Shown here: in pieces, positions 12,052-22,934 of the stretch
Numbering within the stretch: position 1 is the stretch's first letter
Layout: each line of letters begins with the position of its first letter
Assembly: GCA_009667805.1 (NCBI GenBank)
Contig: CM019066.1
Location: 5,518,001 to 5,582,000, forward strand
Length of the DNA: 64,000 nt
Source of the DNA: Leptobrachium leishanense
Lineage: Eukaryota; Chordata; Amphibia; Anura; Megophryidae
Direction of reading: 5' to 3'
Notes under the pieces: model-generated
Databases searched by the model: none
Told to the model about the DNA's origin: nothing
The model's input: only the letters and a program-made list of their open reading frames with translations
Program-made: the position numbers and the translations under genes

Positions 12052-15000
12052 ATGTCCTATCTGACATCATCTTACTCTAACTTTCAAAAGAAAAAATTGA
12101 ATAAATTTGAGAGTCTTTCCAACCAACCATCGAGGATGGTGGACTCTCATGAACCATACCACCTACAAAATTACTTTACTAAGATGGAAAATCTTTTGGT
12201 GAAGGAAACGAAAAGGTGGTGGGAAATCTCCTATCTGGAACAATATTTAAAAGATGGTTTAGTGCCAAGGGGCCTAAGGGTTGAAAAAGTAACAGCCTTT
12301 GGCCTGGATGATGATGAATTTATGAAAAAATGTGACACCATCTTATATGAATGTTCTTCTACTCTAATGGAGTTATTGGTTGAACGTGAAAAAAAGGTTC
12401 AATCAAAGATTGAGAAAGACATTCAAGAACTTGAGAGTAATCATCCAGAAATGGAGAAACATGAATTTTTTGAGGAGAAAGAAAAAGAGATGTATCAAAA
12501 AAATAGAGAAAATAGATGAAAAAATCTTTGATATTAACCCCTTCGCTGCAGTGGACGCGCTCAGCGCGTCCAACCACATGTCACGTTGTGTGCGGAGGAC
12601 GCGCTGAGCGCGTCCAGCCTTTGGGGTCAGCGTTCGGCCGGGTTCCGGACGATCGCTGGCCCCCCCGGTGCGGGCTGACATCCTCGATGTCAGCCCAGCA
12701 TCCGAAACCGCCGCCGGGCTAATTAGGTGTCATCGCGGCGGCGCGATGACACCTAATTCAGGCGCCCCCCCGCATGTGCGGAGGAGGCGCCTGAAAGGGA
12801 GAGGGGGAGGTCCTTCGGACCTCTCTCCCTCCCGATCGGCGGCGTTGCGGGGGTTAACCCAGGCACCATTTGGAAGGGCACAGCCTGCCCTTCCAAATGG
12901 TACCTGGCATTAACCCCTGGGGAGCCGGATCACGAATCGGCGCTGAAAAGCGCCGGATCGTGATCCTTTCCAGGAGCTGGCATCTTGGATGTCGGCCAAG
13001 CCTCCGGGAACTCCCCCTGAAGACTGGCGTCATCGTGCATAGCACGATGACGCCAGTCCTGGAGTTAACCCCTAGCTGCCACCAATGGTGGAGATAGGGA
13101 GTTCATTGGAACTCCCTATCTCCCGATCCGTGGCAGCTAGGGGTTAAAGTTTGGTATTGTTGGATCGGCCAGAGCATGGCCGTTCCAACGATACCAAACT
13201 CGAATGTGAAAAAAGTTAGTAAAAAAAAAAATTAAAAATAAAAATAAAAAAATATAAAAAAAAAAAATATAAAAAAAAATAAACAAGTTTTTTTTCTTTT
13301 TTTGGTTTGTTAATACAGCAATATTGTTCCCATTTCAATTATAATGTGAACAATGATGCTGCACTAACGATTTTTGTATGCGGTGCGTTTGTTAAAAATC
13401 GTGTAATTTTCCCCAAAAAAAATGTAACGAGACCCCATCTCTAATTTTTTTAACAAGCGCACCCCATACAAAATATAACCGCAATTGCTCGCATCTTAAA
13501 ATGTGAAAAAAAACACTTTACACATTGCAAATTATTGAAAAATCATATTTTATTGCATTTTTTGTTATAATATACAGACAGGTCATGACGTATACATATA
13601 ATAATGACATATTATGAATCTGCCGAGTCTGACGGAAAGAACAATATATAATATGTCTGGGTCATATACTAAAATAAGCCTTCAAAACGCGTTTAAACAT
13701 GATGAGCAAAACCGGTAAAAATGACCTCAGCACAGGGGCGGGAAAAGCCTCAGCAGCGAAAGGGTTCAAAAGAAAAAATATATGTGAGATAAATCAGATA
13801 AAGAAAGAGGTTATTATGATACTCGTAATAAATTAAAGAACAGAAGAAATATACATGAGAGGCCCTTTCCAAAAAGGGATTTTGTCTCCAACAGGGATAC
13901 ACTCCCGTATTCATATGCAACAGCTGTGAAAAGAACCCCTAAAGAAGTAAGAAATTCACCGAAAATGTTTTATGGAGAAAGATACTCAAATAAAGGAAAG
14001 ATAAATATTCAACAGAAATATCCGGGGGAAAAACCAAACCCTATTACTAAAAAAGTGAAAATAACGGTAGATGGGGAAATAGCCTCTACCTCCCGCATAG
14101 ATATAAGCGATCCTGCTCAATATCAGAACCAGGCTTTTTTAGACAAGGAGCTAGGCCCAAGAGAGGGCCGTATTACCAACTACTTTCAGAGAAAGGGGAG
14201 GGATCGGGAGAATCTAAACAAATACAGCCCGTTGAGAGAAGAAACCCCCCAAAAGAAAAGGAGATACGAGGACAACTAGAGGGAGGGATTTCTATCCCCT
14301 GTGAAGTTAATTATGGAGAGAGAAAGAATGGGATTTTCAATCTCACAGGTGTCCCATTGAAAGAAAAAGAAATCAGTATATTAGGCAAAGGCCTTAAGTT
14401 TTGTCCGAATGAATCTGCAAACAAATTTGAGTTGTTTATAGATGCCAGAAAATGTCTTCATAAACTTACTCTAAAACGCTTTTTAAAAAAAGAGAAACGG
14501 GTATCAATAACCAAGATGATCAAAGAAAGAAAGATGTGAACACAAAATTTAAACCCAAGTCCAATTTCTTTCCTCAACATGAGAAAGGACCATATCTGGA
14601 AACCTTTTATAAAGCTATCTGTGATGATTTTGAAAAATGAATACGGGAAATAAAAAACATAATCTGAATAAGGAGGAGTACGATACCATACAACTTTTTA
14701 AGAAGAGGAAAGATATTGTGATAAAGGAAGCCGATAAGGGAGGAGGAGTGGTTCTAATGTCTCAAGTCTATTACGAGAAAGAAGCATCAAGAATATTATC
14801 CGATACAATTACGTATAGGAAATTGAAATCAAATCCCACTGAGAGTTTTATAAAAGAATTGGAAAATATTTTGAAACAAGCCATGGAGAATGGAGCTATT
14901 GAAAATTAAAATAAATTATTTCTTATGGTGCACCATCCTCAAATTCCAATCTTTTATTTTCTGCCAAAAGTGCATAAAAATTTGAATGAACCACCAGGAA

Positions 15001-16586
15001 GACCCATCATCAGTGGAATCGACTCCCTCACCTCCAACTTATCTGAATTTATTGATTTTTTTCTTCAACCTATAGTCAGGAAAACTCCCTCCTATATTAA
15101 AGACTCAAGTCATATTTTACAGGAGAAGGAGAACATTGAATGGCGCTCTACCTACTGTTGGGCAACTTTGGACGTAACAGCTCTATATACAGTAATACAA
15201 CACGACTTGGGGATTGAAGCCGTTGATGCTTTTTTACGGAACGAAGAAGAATTGGGGAGAGATTTGAAAGAATTTTTGAAGGTGGCCATTAGGTTCATTT
15301 TGGAACACAATTATTTTTTATATAATGATTGTTTTTTTGTACAGATCAATGGTATGGCCATGGACACCAGGTTTGCCCCCAGTTACGCAATCTTTTTATG
15401 GCGTACTGGGAGGACTCCTATATTTGGGGTTCCTCCCAGTGGGGGGCAGACCTGGTGCTCTGGCGACGGTACATTGATGACGTTATTATTATTTGGGATG
15501 GTGAAGAGGAAGCTTTTAACCGGTTTTTAGAATATCTTAACTCCAATATTTTGGCCTGAAATTCACAGCGAATTTTCACTGTGAATATATTAATTTTTTG
15601 GACATTCTGTTCTTCAATCAGGATAAGATGGTGAAAAGCAAATGCTACTTTAAACCTACGGATGGCAATGGCTATATTTATTATACTAGTAGCCATTACA
15701 AGCCATGGCTCGATGGAATTCCAAGAAGCCAAGCGCTACGAGTGAGAAGGAATTGCACGGAGCGAAAGGATTACGTGGATTAAGTTTCCGTGATACAGGA
15801 GAAATTGATTGCAAAAAAATACAACAAAAATGAAGTTCTAAGGATCTGTAATGAAGTGGGTATGGTAGAAAAGAAGGACTTGCTAAGACCAAAACCGAAG
15901 AAGGATACCCTTAATCAGAACTACCAATTTGCTTTTTCAACAAAATTTAATGCACATCATTACAAGATTAGAAACATTTTATCAAAAAACTGGTTTATTT
16001 TGAAAAAGGATCCATTTCTTCAGGAAATCATCCCCGAAAAACCAAATGTAGTCTTTAGGCGAGCAAGAAACTTAAAATCTATTATTGCACCCAGTGCTAC
16101 TTTTCAACCAACTAAAAAAGAAACCAACAGTGAACTTCATGGCTTTTATAGATGCTCAAAATGTAAAGCCTGTAAATATTTGAAGAAGAACAAAACCACC
16201 TTTTTTTCAAGCACGGTTACAAAAGAGAGTTTAAAATCAAATCTAAAATTACATGTGATACTAAATTTGTCATTTATTTATTGAAATGTGGTTGCGGGAA
16301 ACAGTATATAGGTAAAACTATACGTAAACTTAAGGAAAGAGTATTGGAACATCAAAACAATATTAGAAAAAATTTCCTTAAACATTCAGTTCCTGTACAT
16401 TGTAATAATTGTCCTTTATATAATTTTGGAACTTTTGATTTCGTAGGGCTAGAACATGTGGAAGAATGTTGGAGAGGAGGCGATAGGAATAAAAGATTGT
16501 TACAGAGGGAGTCCTTTTGGATTTATAAATTAAAAACGATGGCGCCATTGGGTCTGAATGAGAAACTTGACCTTACCTGTTTTTAA
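12052..16586 (+). pseudogene. PLE-A complete ORF (N-terminal region, RT, GIY-YIG), broken
   Basis: The start is ATG 12052, about 50 bases after the terminal repeat. The N-terminal part (12052-12519) is charged and coiled-coil-like, with RWWEISYLEQYLKDG then VPRGLR, a motif shared with PLE-B. A Tx1D-like element splits it at 12538-13764. From 13926 a basic linker follows, then ADKGGGVVLM (about 14735), YFLPKVHKN (about 14955), PPGRPIISGI, LDVTALYT (about 15170), GMAMDTRFAPSY, and YIDD (about 15470). After a stop near 15783 come the cysteine region (about 16150) and GIY-YIG (16281-16586: GCGKQYIG, RVLEH). There are stops or shifts near 14280, 14540, 14909, 15400-15540, 15783 and 16260-16285. 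The G-to-D change in GMAMDTRF alters a normally conserved Gly of motif B. Confidence 0.88.
12538..13764 (+). mobile_element. Tx1D-like piggyBac-type non-autonomous element, copy 2 (uninterrupted)
   Basis: TTAA precedes it (12534-12537) and TTCA, a one-base decay of TTAA, follows it (13765-13768). Ends are CCCCTTCGCTGC and GCAGCGAAAGGG. PLE-A coding sequence lies on both sides, so it inserted after PLE-A. The body shows the same chain of palindromes as copy 3, for example GGGCTGACATC with a CTC loop. It has no coding capacity. Confidence 0.88.
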
Positions 16587-17489
16587 TATTTTTTAATAAT
16601 TCATTCAAGTATATGTTTTTGTGAATATGTTTTTTTGGTATTTTTAATATATATATGTGTCTTTTAATTCAAACAAGGTTTTTTTTTTGAACATGGAAGC
16701 CACATAAGGACATATGTATATATATTTTTTCTTTTGAATGAATTCTTCAGGTTAATTTAGGCTAGGGTCAGACTAACGCAGTATTAACGTGCGTTTAGCA
16801 GCACTAAATCACGGCCGTGCTAGCAGCAAATGACGCCCAATGCCGGGCAGCATACGAAGAACGGCCGCACAAAAGTGCGGCTGCGCAACGCAAGTGGCAA
16901 ACGAACGCATTTTTTCGAGAACATCAAACCGCTAGTACTGACGTACAGAGTGCCCTGCGTCCGCTAGCGGCATGTGTGTGTGATTAGGAGACGTCAGACG
17001 CTGCTAATGTCCGGCCAACATAACGTCCAGACACAAAAAGTGTTTTATTGATGATCTGTACAAAATCACGGACGAAAATGCGCATCGTATGACCGCTATC
17101 GCGTATTCCGTGTAAAAATGCGTCCATTCGTTCGAACGCACTTTTTCACGGACAACGTGAAAAATGCATTAGTCTGACCCTAGCCTTAGGGTTAATAATA
17201 TTTTTTCCTCCCCCCCCCTTTTTTCCATTCATTTTTCCATTTATTTATTTATATATATATATTTTATAAATATATGTATTTTTTTATATTTTTTATTTTT
17301 TTATATCTTTAATATTTTTTATATTTTTCCTTTTTTTACCTTTTTTTCATTTTTTGAAAGAATATTTCCTTTTTTCCTATTTTTTATTATTTTTTAATAT
17401 TTTTTTTTATTTTTTTAGCTGTATATTTATAGATATTTTTTTCCATTTATATTTATATTTATATTATTATTATTCTATTATTCATATGT
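16587..17489 (+). other. PLE-A 3' UTR, plus arm (with MITE H2), no gene
   Basis: This is T-rich low-complexity sequence mirroring 7926-8399. The extra length is the MITE at 16760-17185. Some expansions and contractions of T runs separate the arms. I see no gene in it. Confidence 0.7.
16760..17185. mobile_element. Harbinger-like MITE, copy H2
   Basis: It has the same GGCTAGGGTCAGACT ends as H1 and a TTA duplication (16757-16759 and 17186-17188). The empty site is visible in the minus arm near 8235-8245. The interior resembles H1 (for example 'atcacggccgtgctagcagc'). Confidence 0.8.
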
Positions 17490-18291
17490 ATTTCTCATTT
17501 CATGAACCAACTGAGGTGAATCGGCACTTTAAAAAAACCAGGACATGTGTATAAAATGGAAAGCGAAAGTGAAAGGACCTTTGATGCGTCCGAGTGATAT
17601 AGAGGACGGGAAGGCGGAGTTCCGGAGGAATGAGTGTGGATCGAAGCGGAGGGGGAGAACTCGTGAGAGTCCGGATACGAGACCGAGGACGTAAGCAGTT
17701 GGCTACGTCGTAAGGAGGGTTGGACGGACGATCGAGGGTGGAGCCTGGATGGGATGCTGTGAGTGACGTCGTGGCTCGAGAGGACTTCCGGCGGGATTGA
17801 AACTGGAAGAGATAGCGTGAGCGATACCGGAAGTCTTCCAAACTACAGCGAAAATTAAACTAAAGTAATGTGAAGAGTTTAAGACATCCAATGAAATCGG
17901 ATTATGAGAATGACAATGGAGGGGATTGGACCCCGGTACAGAGACTCATGGGAATATAAATGAAGCCTGGGCTCTTCACCATATAAGGAAAACGCCATGG
18001 CTAATTAGTCAGCCAATGGGAGGGTAATAAAAGGAGTGATGGGTATTCTATTTGTTATATTATTTTGATCTTTGCAAATGATGTATTTTTATTGCCCTTG
18101 AGAAAGTCTATTTTATAGACGTAACGCGTTGGGCTTTTATGCAATTATACTTTATTTATTTGGAATAAAAGTTTTTTTATCTATACCCATCTTTTTTTGC
18201 TATTTTTGGCGCTTCCAGTACCCGTGGTCTGTTTCTGTTTCAATAGACCAACGGGGATCCTTTTCAGACGCTGAGGTCTTCTAATTTTTTC
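17490..18291 (+). repeat. PLE-A terminal repeat (pLTR), 3' copy
   Basis: It matches 11114-12000. It differs by a replaced segment at about 17590-17625 and a short duplication of 'tgtttc' near 18230. It ends at the 15-bp target duplication (18292-18306). Confidence 0.85.
18094..18134 (+). ncRNA. Hammerhead-like relic in PLE-A terminal repeat (3' copy)
   Basis: It has the same layout as 11725-11764, with a longer stem II (GTCTA/TAGAC), but GTAA in place of GAAA. Inactivity is expected. Confidence 0.4.
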
Positions 18292-18306
18292 TTAAAAGTT
18301 GCAATA

Positions 18307-18607
18307 TTTTTTTTGGGGGGGGGGTTTCCCGGCTTGTCGGCTTTTTCCCGACGGCTGGTCGGCGCTGTGTTTGGCGGATAGTCAGATTTTTTCAGACGTA
18401 TTCGGCAGGTTTTCAGTGGCTTATCGGATCGGATCTGATCATTTTGGGAGGGTTTGCGGGTTTTTTGTTTTTGATTTGACGGTTTTTCAGCGGATTTTCC
18501 ATGCACATCAGGGACCCTGCGGTCAATAATGAATCCACCGCAGGGTTGGGGACTTTGATTCCTTGAAGTGCAGGGAACGAAAGAGCACTCTTTGAATAAC
18601 CCCTTTT
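18307..18607 (+). mobile_element. Family-B non-autonomous element, right portion
   Basis: The T/G run and the following 'ggcg' rich text correspond to 29390-29700, ending with 'ctctttgaataacccc', the degenerate inverted end of family B. The left half is at 1-204. Confidence 0.7.
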
Positions 18608-18749
18608 TAGGAACTAGCAGTTCGGGTCTACACAGTCCTGGACATGATGGTTTTACATTATTTTTAGCTTTAAACTTTAACCTACATTCACTGATCAGCC
18701 ACAACATTGTTGCAGAGCCAATACGTTTGTGTGTGTACCCATATATACA

Positions 18750-20240
18750 GACTGATCAGTGACACCATTAAAGTCACTGACAGGTGAAGTGAATAACCAT
18801 GATTATATGGTTACAATGGTGCTTGTCAAGGGGTGGGAGATATTAGGAGCAAGTGACCAGTTTGCTCTTGAATTTCATGTTTTGGAAGCCGGAAAACTGG
18901 GCAAGTGATGCTGACAAGGGTCAAATAGTGATGGGGAGCCGACTGGATCAGATCATCTCCAAAACAACTAGGGTTCTATTACATTCCCTGCGCAATTGCG
19001 CTCGCGCAGCGCAATTTTTTTAGCACACGAAAAAATCGTGATCGTGCGAAAATTAATATGGTATTACGATCCGAGCGCCTTTTTTCTTCCTCCAAGATTT
19101 TCGTGTGCAAATCCGACTCGCAAAGCCAGTTCGCAAATGAACATTGCGTGCAGGAACTGTGGGCAGACTGTTTTGTCACGGGATTTGTCACAGGATTCAG
19201 CCAACATCAATCACCCATTTCCAATAAAATATTTACAAACTAAAAAAAAAGGAAAAAGAATTAACAACCACCAGCCAAAAAAACAAAACATTAATAATGA
19301 CACAATTTATAAATTTTAATGTTTGGGTATGTGTAGAATGTGTAACTGTACAGTGCTGTATTTTTTTTTCGTGCTGGTGTATTTCGTTTCGCCCAGAACG
19401 ATCACATTTACAGTTACCACCTGCTTTTCAAAGACGTTCCGAAAATGGGCGCAAACATTTGTTGCGCGAAGATTGTAATAGAAGATTGTAATACCATCCG
19501 CATACAGCGCACGAGCGCATTTGCGCTGACAATGTTAAGTATAGGATTCGCGCAGGAAAATTTGTTCGCGCAGGGTCAATTGCGGTAGACGATTACGCGC
19601 ATCATTTGCGCTAACGTCGTAATACGACGTTCGCGCATCATTTGCAACAAAACAAATGCGCAAAGAATGTAATGGGCCCCTAGTCTTGCAGGGGGATCCT
19701 AGTACGGGATAATTAGTACCTATCAAAAGTGATGCAATGAAGGACAACTGATGTCCTGGCATCATGGATATAGCGTCCATGGCTCATTGATGCACGTAGG
19801 TGAAGGCTAGCCCGTCTGGTCTGATCACAAACAAGAGCTACTGTAACTCAAATTGTTGAAAAACCTTATGCTGCCAGTGATAGAAAGCTATCAGAACACA
19901 CTTGAGATGTACTGCTTACCTCGAGATTGTTGCAGACCAAATTCCGTAATGGCCAAACACTCTTTGAGCAGGTGATGTCTTGGCTTCCAATCCCCAAATG
20001 TTAATCCGATTGAGCATCTGTGGGATGTGCAGGAACAACAAATCCGATCCATGGAGCCCCACCACAAACTTGCAAGACTTAAAGGATCTGCTACTAATGT
20101 CTTAGTGCCAGATACCCTAGGACACATTCAGAGGTCTTGTAGAGTCTATGCCACAATGCATTAGCACTGTTAAGGCAGCATGAAGGGGTTTGGCATGAAG
20201 ATGGTGCCATCTCCTGGCCAAATAGCGCTACTGCAGTTAG
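18750..20240 (+). pseudogene. Tc1-like DNA transposon remnant
   Basis: The opening 'ctgatcagtgacaccatta' and 'tgacaggtgaagtgaataac' are the familiar inverted-end region of a vertebrate Tc1 family. 'gctagcccgtctggtctgat' (19808 onward) lies in the DNA-binding half. Near 20000 'aatccgattgagcatctgtg' codes NPIEHLW, the C-terminal Tc1 transposase signature. Most of the catalytic middle is deleted and a MITE occupies 18971-19679. No frame survives. Confidence 0.75.
18971..19679. mobile_element. Non-autonomous DNA element with GGG(TT)C.ATTACATTC ends
   Basis: The left end GGGTTCTATTACATTC and the reverse complement of the right end GGGCCCATTACATTC match apart from one indel and two changes. Both are flanked by CTA (18968-18970 and 19680-19682). 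It splits the Tc1-like sequence between 'ccaaaacaa' and 'tcttgcaggg'. The 3-bp duplication suggests a Harbinger-type mover, but the class is uncertain. It carries no gene. Confidence 0.6.
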
Positions 20241-20984
20241 GGCTGTTGCTATGGCTCAGGGTTTCAGGCACAGTAGTCCCAGCTGTTCAAACAGCTTCAG
20301 CACCTCGGCTGACATGTCCAAGGTGCTGAAATCTTATGGACACGTTTTGAAGCTCAATTGCAAATAAGGAAAATTTAATTTGCAATAAACAAAATTCTTT
20401 TGTGTTTCGCCAGAATACAGCCAGATTGAATGAAATAGATCTTGGGCTCCTGTAGCTGCCTTTAAGGATCAAGTTAACACAATCCTGGTAGTAAAGGGGT
20501 TATGGAGTTATGGTATGGGGATCTGTTTATGTTACTCCTAATTTTAATCTTTATGATATGCTCCTAGAAGTCATATTTTTTTAGCTCAGACTCCATATTT
20601 CCATGTTTTCTTTCCTGCATGGAATGATAAATGTTGCTCACAGCTAGATAAGTTGTTCATCAAGTTCCACTTGCTGAAATCACCTTTGAGATCATGCACT
20701 GGAAATACATTTGCCCATAATGCAACTGGTAAGATATCATTAGGCTTAGGTAGAAGACGTTTTCCTTTTAGTGCATTACTAAGAGGATTTGGTTTTATGT
20801 AGATTCTTAATATTCCAGATTGTTACTTCACTATCATCAAGCTGCTTATCCAGTCTGTGCTAGGCATTGAAATGGAAGCGTTCGGTGGAGGCGCTCGTAA
20901 CTAGATGTATTGATTTAGGTTGGTGCTGCCGACTAGGGGGTAGCACAGGCTCTCGAGAGGATGTGCGGATAGGATCAGGTAGAG
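20241..20984. other. No recognised feature
   Basis: I see no gene, inverted-end element or tandem repeat that I can name. Short frames show no family motif. Confidence 0.5.
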
Positions 20985-22447
20985 AGTATAAGGTTTCTAG
21001 TGTCGAAGTAATTAAGTTTAAAGATACTCCTTATGTGATATAACTTGAAATATGTCAATGGCTAGTTGCATGTACCATACATATTACAGTATACAATACA
21101 AAGTGCAAATGCAGATCACAGAGGGTATAAAGTGCTAGTGCAGCGGTCTAGACATGCAATAGGAATAAAGTGCAAATGCAGAAAGTGCAAACACAATGCG
21201 ATATGTTAAATATCGAGGTTCAAGCTATAGTAACCAATAAAGTCCATAAAAAGGACTATCTGCCAATGTTCGATACGTATTGGAGGTCAAGAGAGTCTTT
21301 GCTATTGGTTTTCCAGTTCCTAAGTGGATGGGTGATGCATCAAAAGTGCTCAAAATTAGTGTCAATATTACCCTTTCCACAAATGTAACGGACTTGTTTG
21401 GATGTGTCCGTTCCTCTAATAGTCTTGATGGGCTCCGTAGCAGGAGATATAGATGGGAGAAAAAAGGGAGATAATAGTGCAATAATGGCTATATGTGTAA
21501 AACACAATAAGTAAAAATTGCACACTTACAGATTCCAGAGCCTATTTGAATCCAGGCTCTGGAGTGGAGCGCCTTGTGCCTAAATATAGGGTGGTCACTG
21601 CCCTTCTTTATAAAATCTTCTTATTCCACCTCAAACAGGGGACACAAGAGCAGAGAAGAGACAACGCTCTCATAGCATTATACCAGTCTTGCAGTTGTGT
21701 ATAAAGAAAGGAAAAAGAATCACACTCACCAATACAGGAGCCTTAATGGTCCAGGCTCAACCGTTACACATGCGGTGCTCCTTATCGGTGAGCTCCTGAA
21801 CCTCTTTAGCTGCTCACTCTGCGACCGGATCGTGATTCATTAGGTGTCTGCGGTACTGCTATTAACCTTATCAAATTCAAAGGCTGGCGAATTAGGTAAA
21901 AAAAATGGCTAAAAACACTTAAGAGTGAGATAAATAAATTTATTGTGCAAAATACATAGGTAGCTAAAGTGCATAAAAAGTGTGGGGGGGTCGAGACGCG
22001 TTTCGGTGCAACCAGCACCTTCCTCAGTCGATGGGTGTGCAAGATTAGGGGGATCTGAGACCTCCCAGGGGCCCCCTTTTTATTTGGGGAGCATGGGGGT
22101 GTCTGTAAGCTGTTTGAAGTTGGCTTCCGGGTACGTGCGGTGCCGCGATCACGTGACGTCGATCACGTCATCATTCCGCGTCGCGGCCATCTTTGTTTTG
22201 CGTTCCACTTCGTATTTCACAGCGTTAGATGCGTTTGTGAAGTGGTTAAAGGTCCGTACTGGTTTTAATATCTCAATAAAGCCATACATATGTAAGAAGA
22301 AGGGGCAGAAAGTCCCTGTTGGAGATATTATTCAAAATGTTTAGGGGATCATATAGCTTAGCGGCCTAACACCTAAACATTACAATTGAACGTAAATTAT
22401 ATGGGGCTTAAGGCATTTAGATGCTAGTTCCATATATAATAGTATAC
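20985..22447 (-). repeat. PLE-B terminal repeat, 3' side (sense)
   Basis: It is the reverse complement of 26320-27760. It contains the better preserved hammerhead at 21991-22031. The outer end at about 20985 is approximate. An extra segment (about 20950-20980) near the edge is not matched on the other side. Confidence 0.8.
21991..22031 (-). ncRNA. Hammerhead ribozyme motif, PLE-B 3' arm
   Basis: Reading the minus strand, TCGA (22028-22031) and TCGA (21991-21994) pair as stem I. CTGAGGA fits the CUGANGA core, GGTGC/GCACC forms stem II, GAAA is intact, and ACGCGTC provides a 2-bp stem III and the GUC cleavage triplet. One extra A lies between CTGAGGA and stem II, a departure from the textbook consensus. 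Short stem III hammerheads are known from PLE terminal repeats. It is sense relative to the PLE-B ORF. Confidence 0.72.
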
Positions 22448-22934
22448 AGTGGGTATTTCATACAATGCAAATTAAAAGGTATACTCTGTACTGTATACAA
22501 AGAATAAGATTGAGATATGCGAGTCTAAAATATCTAAGGTATTGAACAATATAGAAATATAAAAAATATATAAATATAACATGGGTGATCCGTACAATAC
22601 ATAATAAAAGCATAATAGATATAAAAATTAAAGTAAAAATAGAGTTAAAATTAAAACTGGATTATATGGCATCTGGGGTTTCATATATTGTATTAAAGCG
22701 ACGTTACCATAGAGATTAAAGGTGTACAACGTGGTATATATAGAAGTTGCTCAAACAAAGAGCGCCTAATCTATAGATATTCAAAACCTCATGATTGATA
22801 GGGAAGGGAGAATAAAGGAGGAAAAAACATAGATTATGGCAAAAAATGGTATACATGAATATTTCAATCCTTTGTAACGAATGATCTAAAGGAAGTAGGA
22901 TAGTCTACACTTATGTGGGGAGAATGTCGGGATA
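22448..22934 (-). other. PLE-B 3' UTR, no gene
   Basis: This A/T-rich segment lies between the ORF stop and the sense terminal repeat. No motif was recognised. Confidence 0.6.

Larger units (their letters stand above)
7056..18291. mobile_element. Penelope-like element PLE-A, inverted dimer
   Basis: The order is terminal repeat on the minus strand (7056-7925), 3' UTR (7926-8399), a 5'-truncated ORF on the minus strand (8400-11113), then a plus-strand terminal repeat (11114-12000), a full-length ORF (12052-16586), 3' UTR (16587-17489) and terminal repeat (17490-18291). A truncated inverted copy in front of a complete copy is a known PLE configuration. The whole is bounded by a 15-bp target duplication, so it entered or was resolved as one unit. 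Later insertions are a Tx1D-like element in the plus arm and one Harbinger-like MITE in each arm. Confidence 0.88.

Noticed and set aside
12403..13097. Several short frames on both strands in Tx1D-like copy 2
   Set aside because: They come from palindromic G/C-rich sequence, which opens frames on both strands, and they are not conserved in copies 1 and 3.
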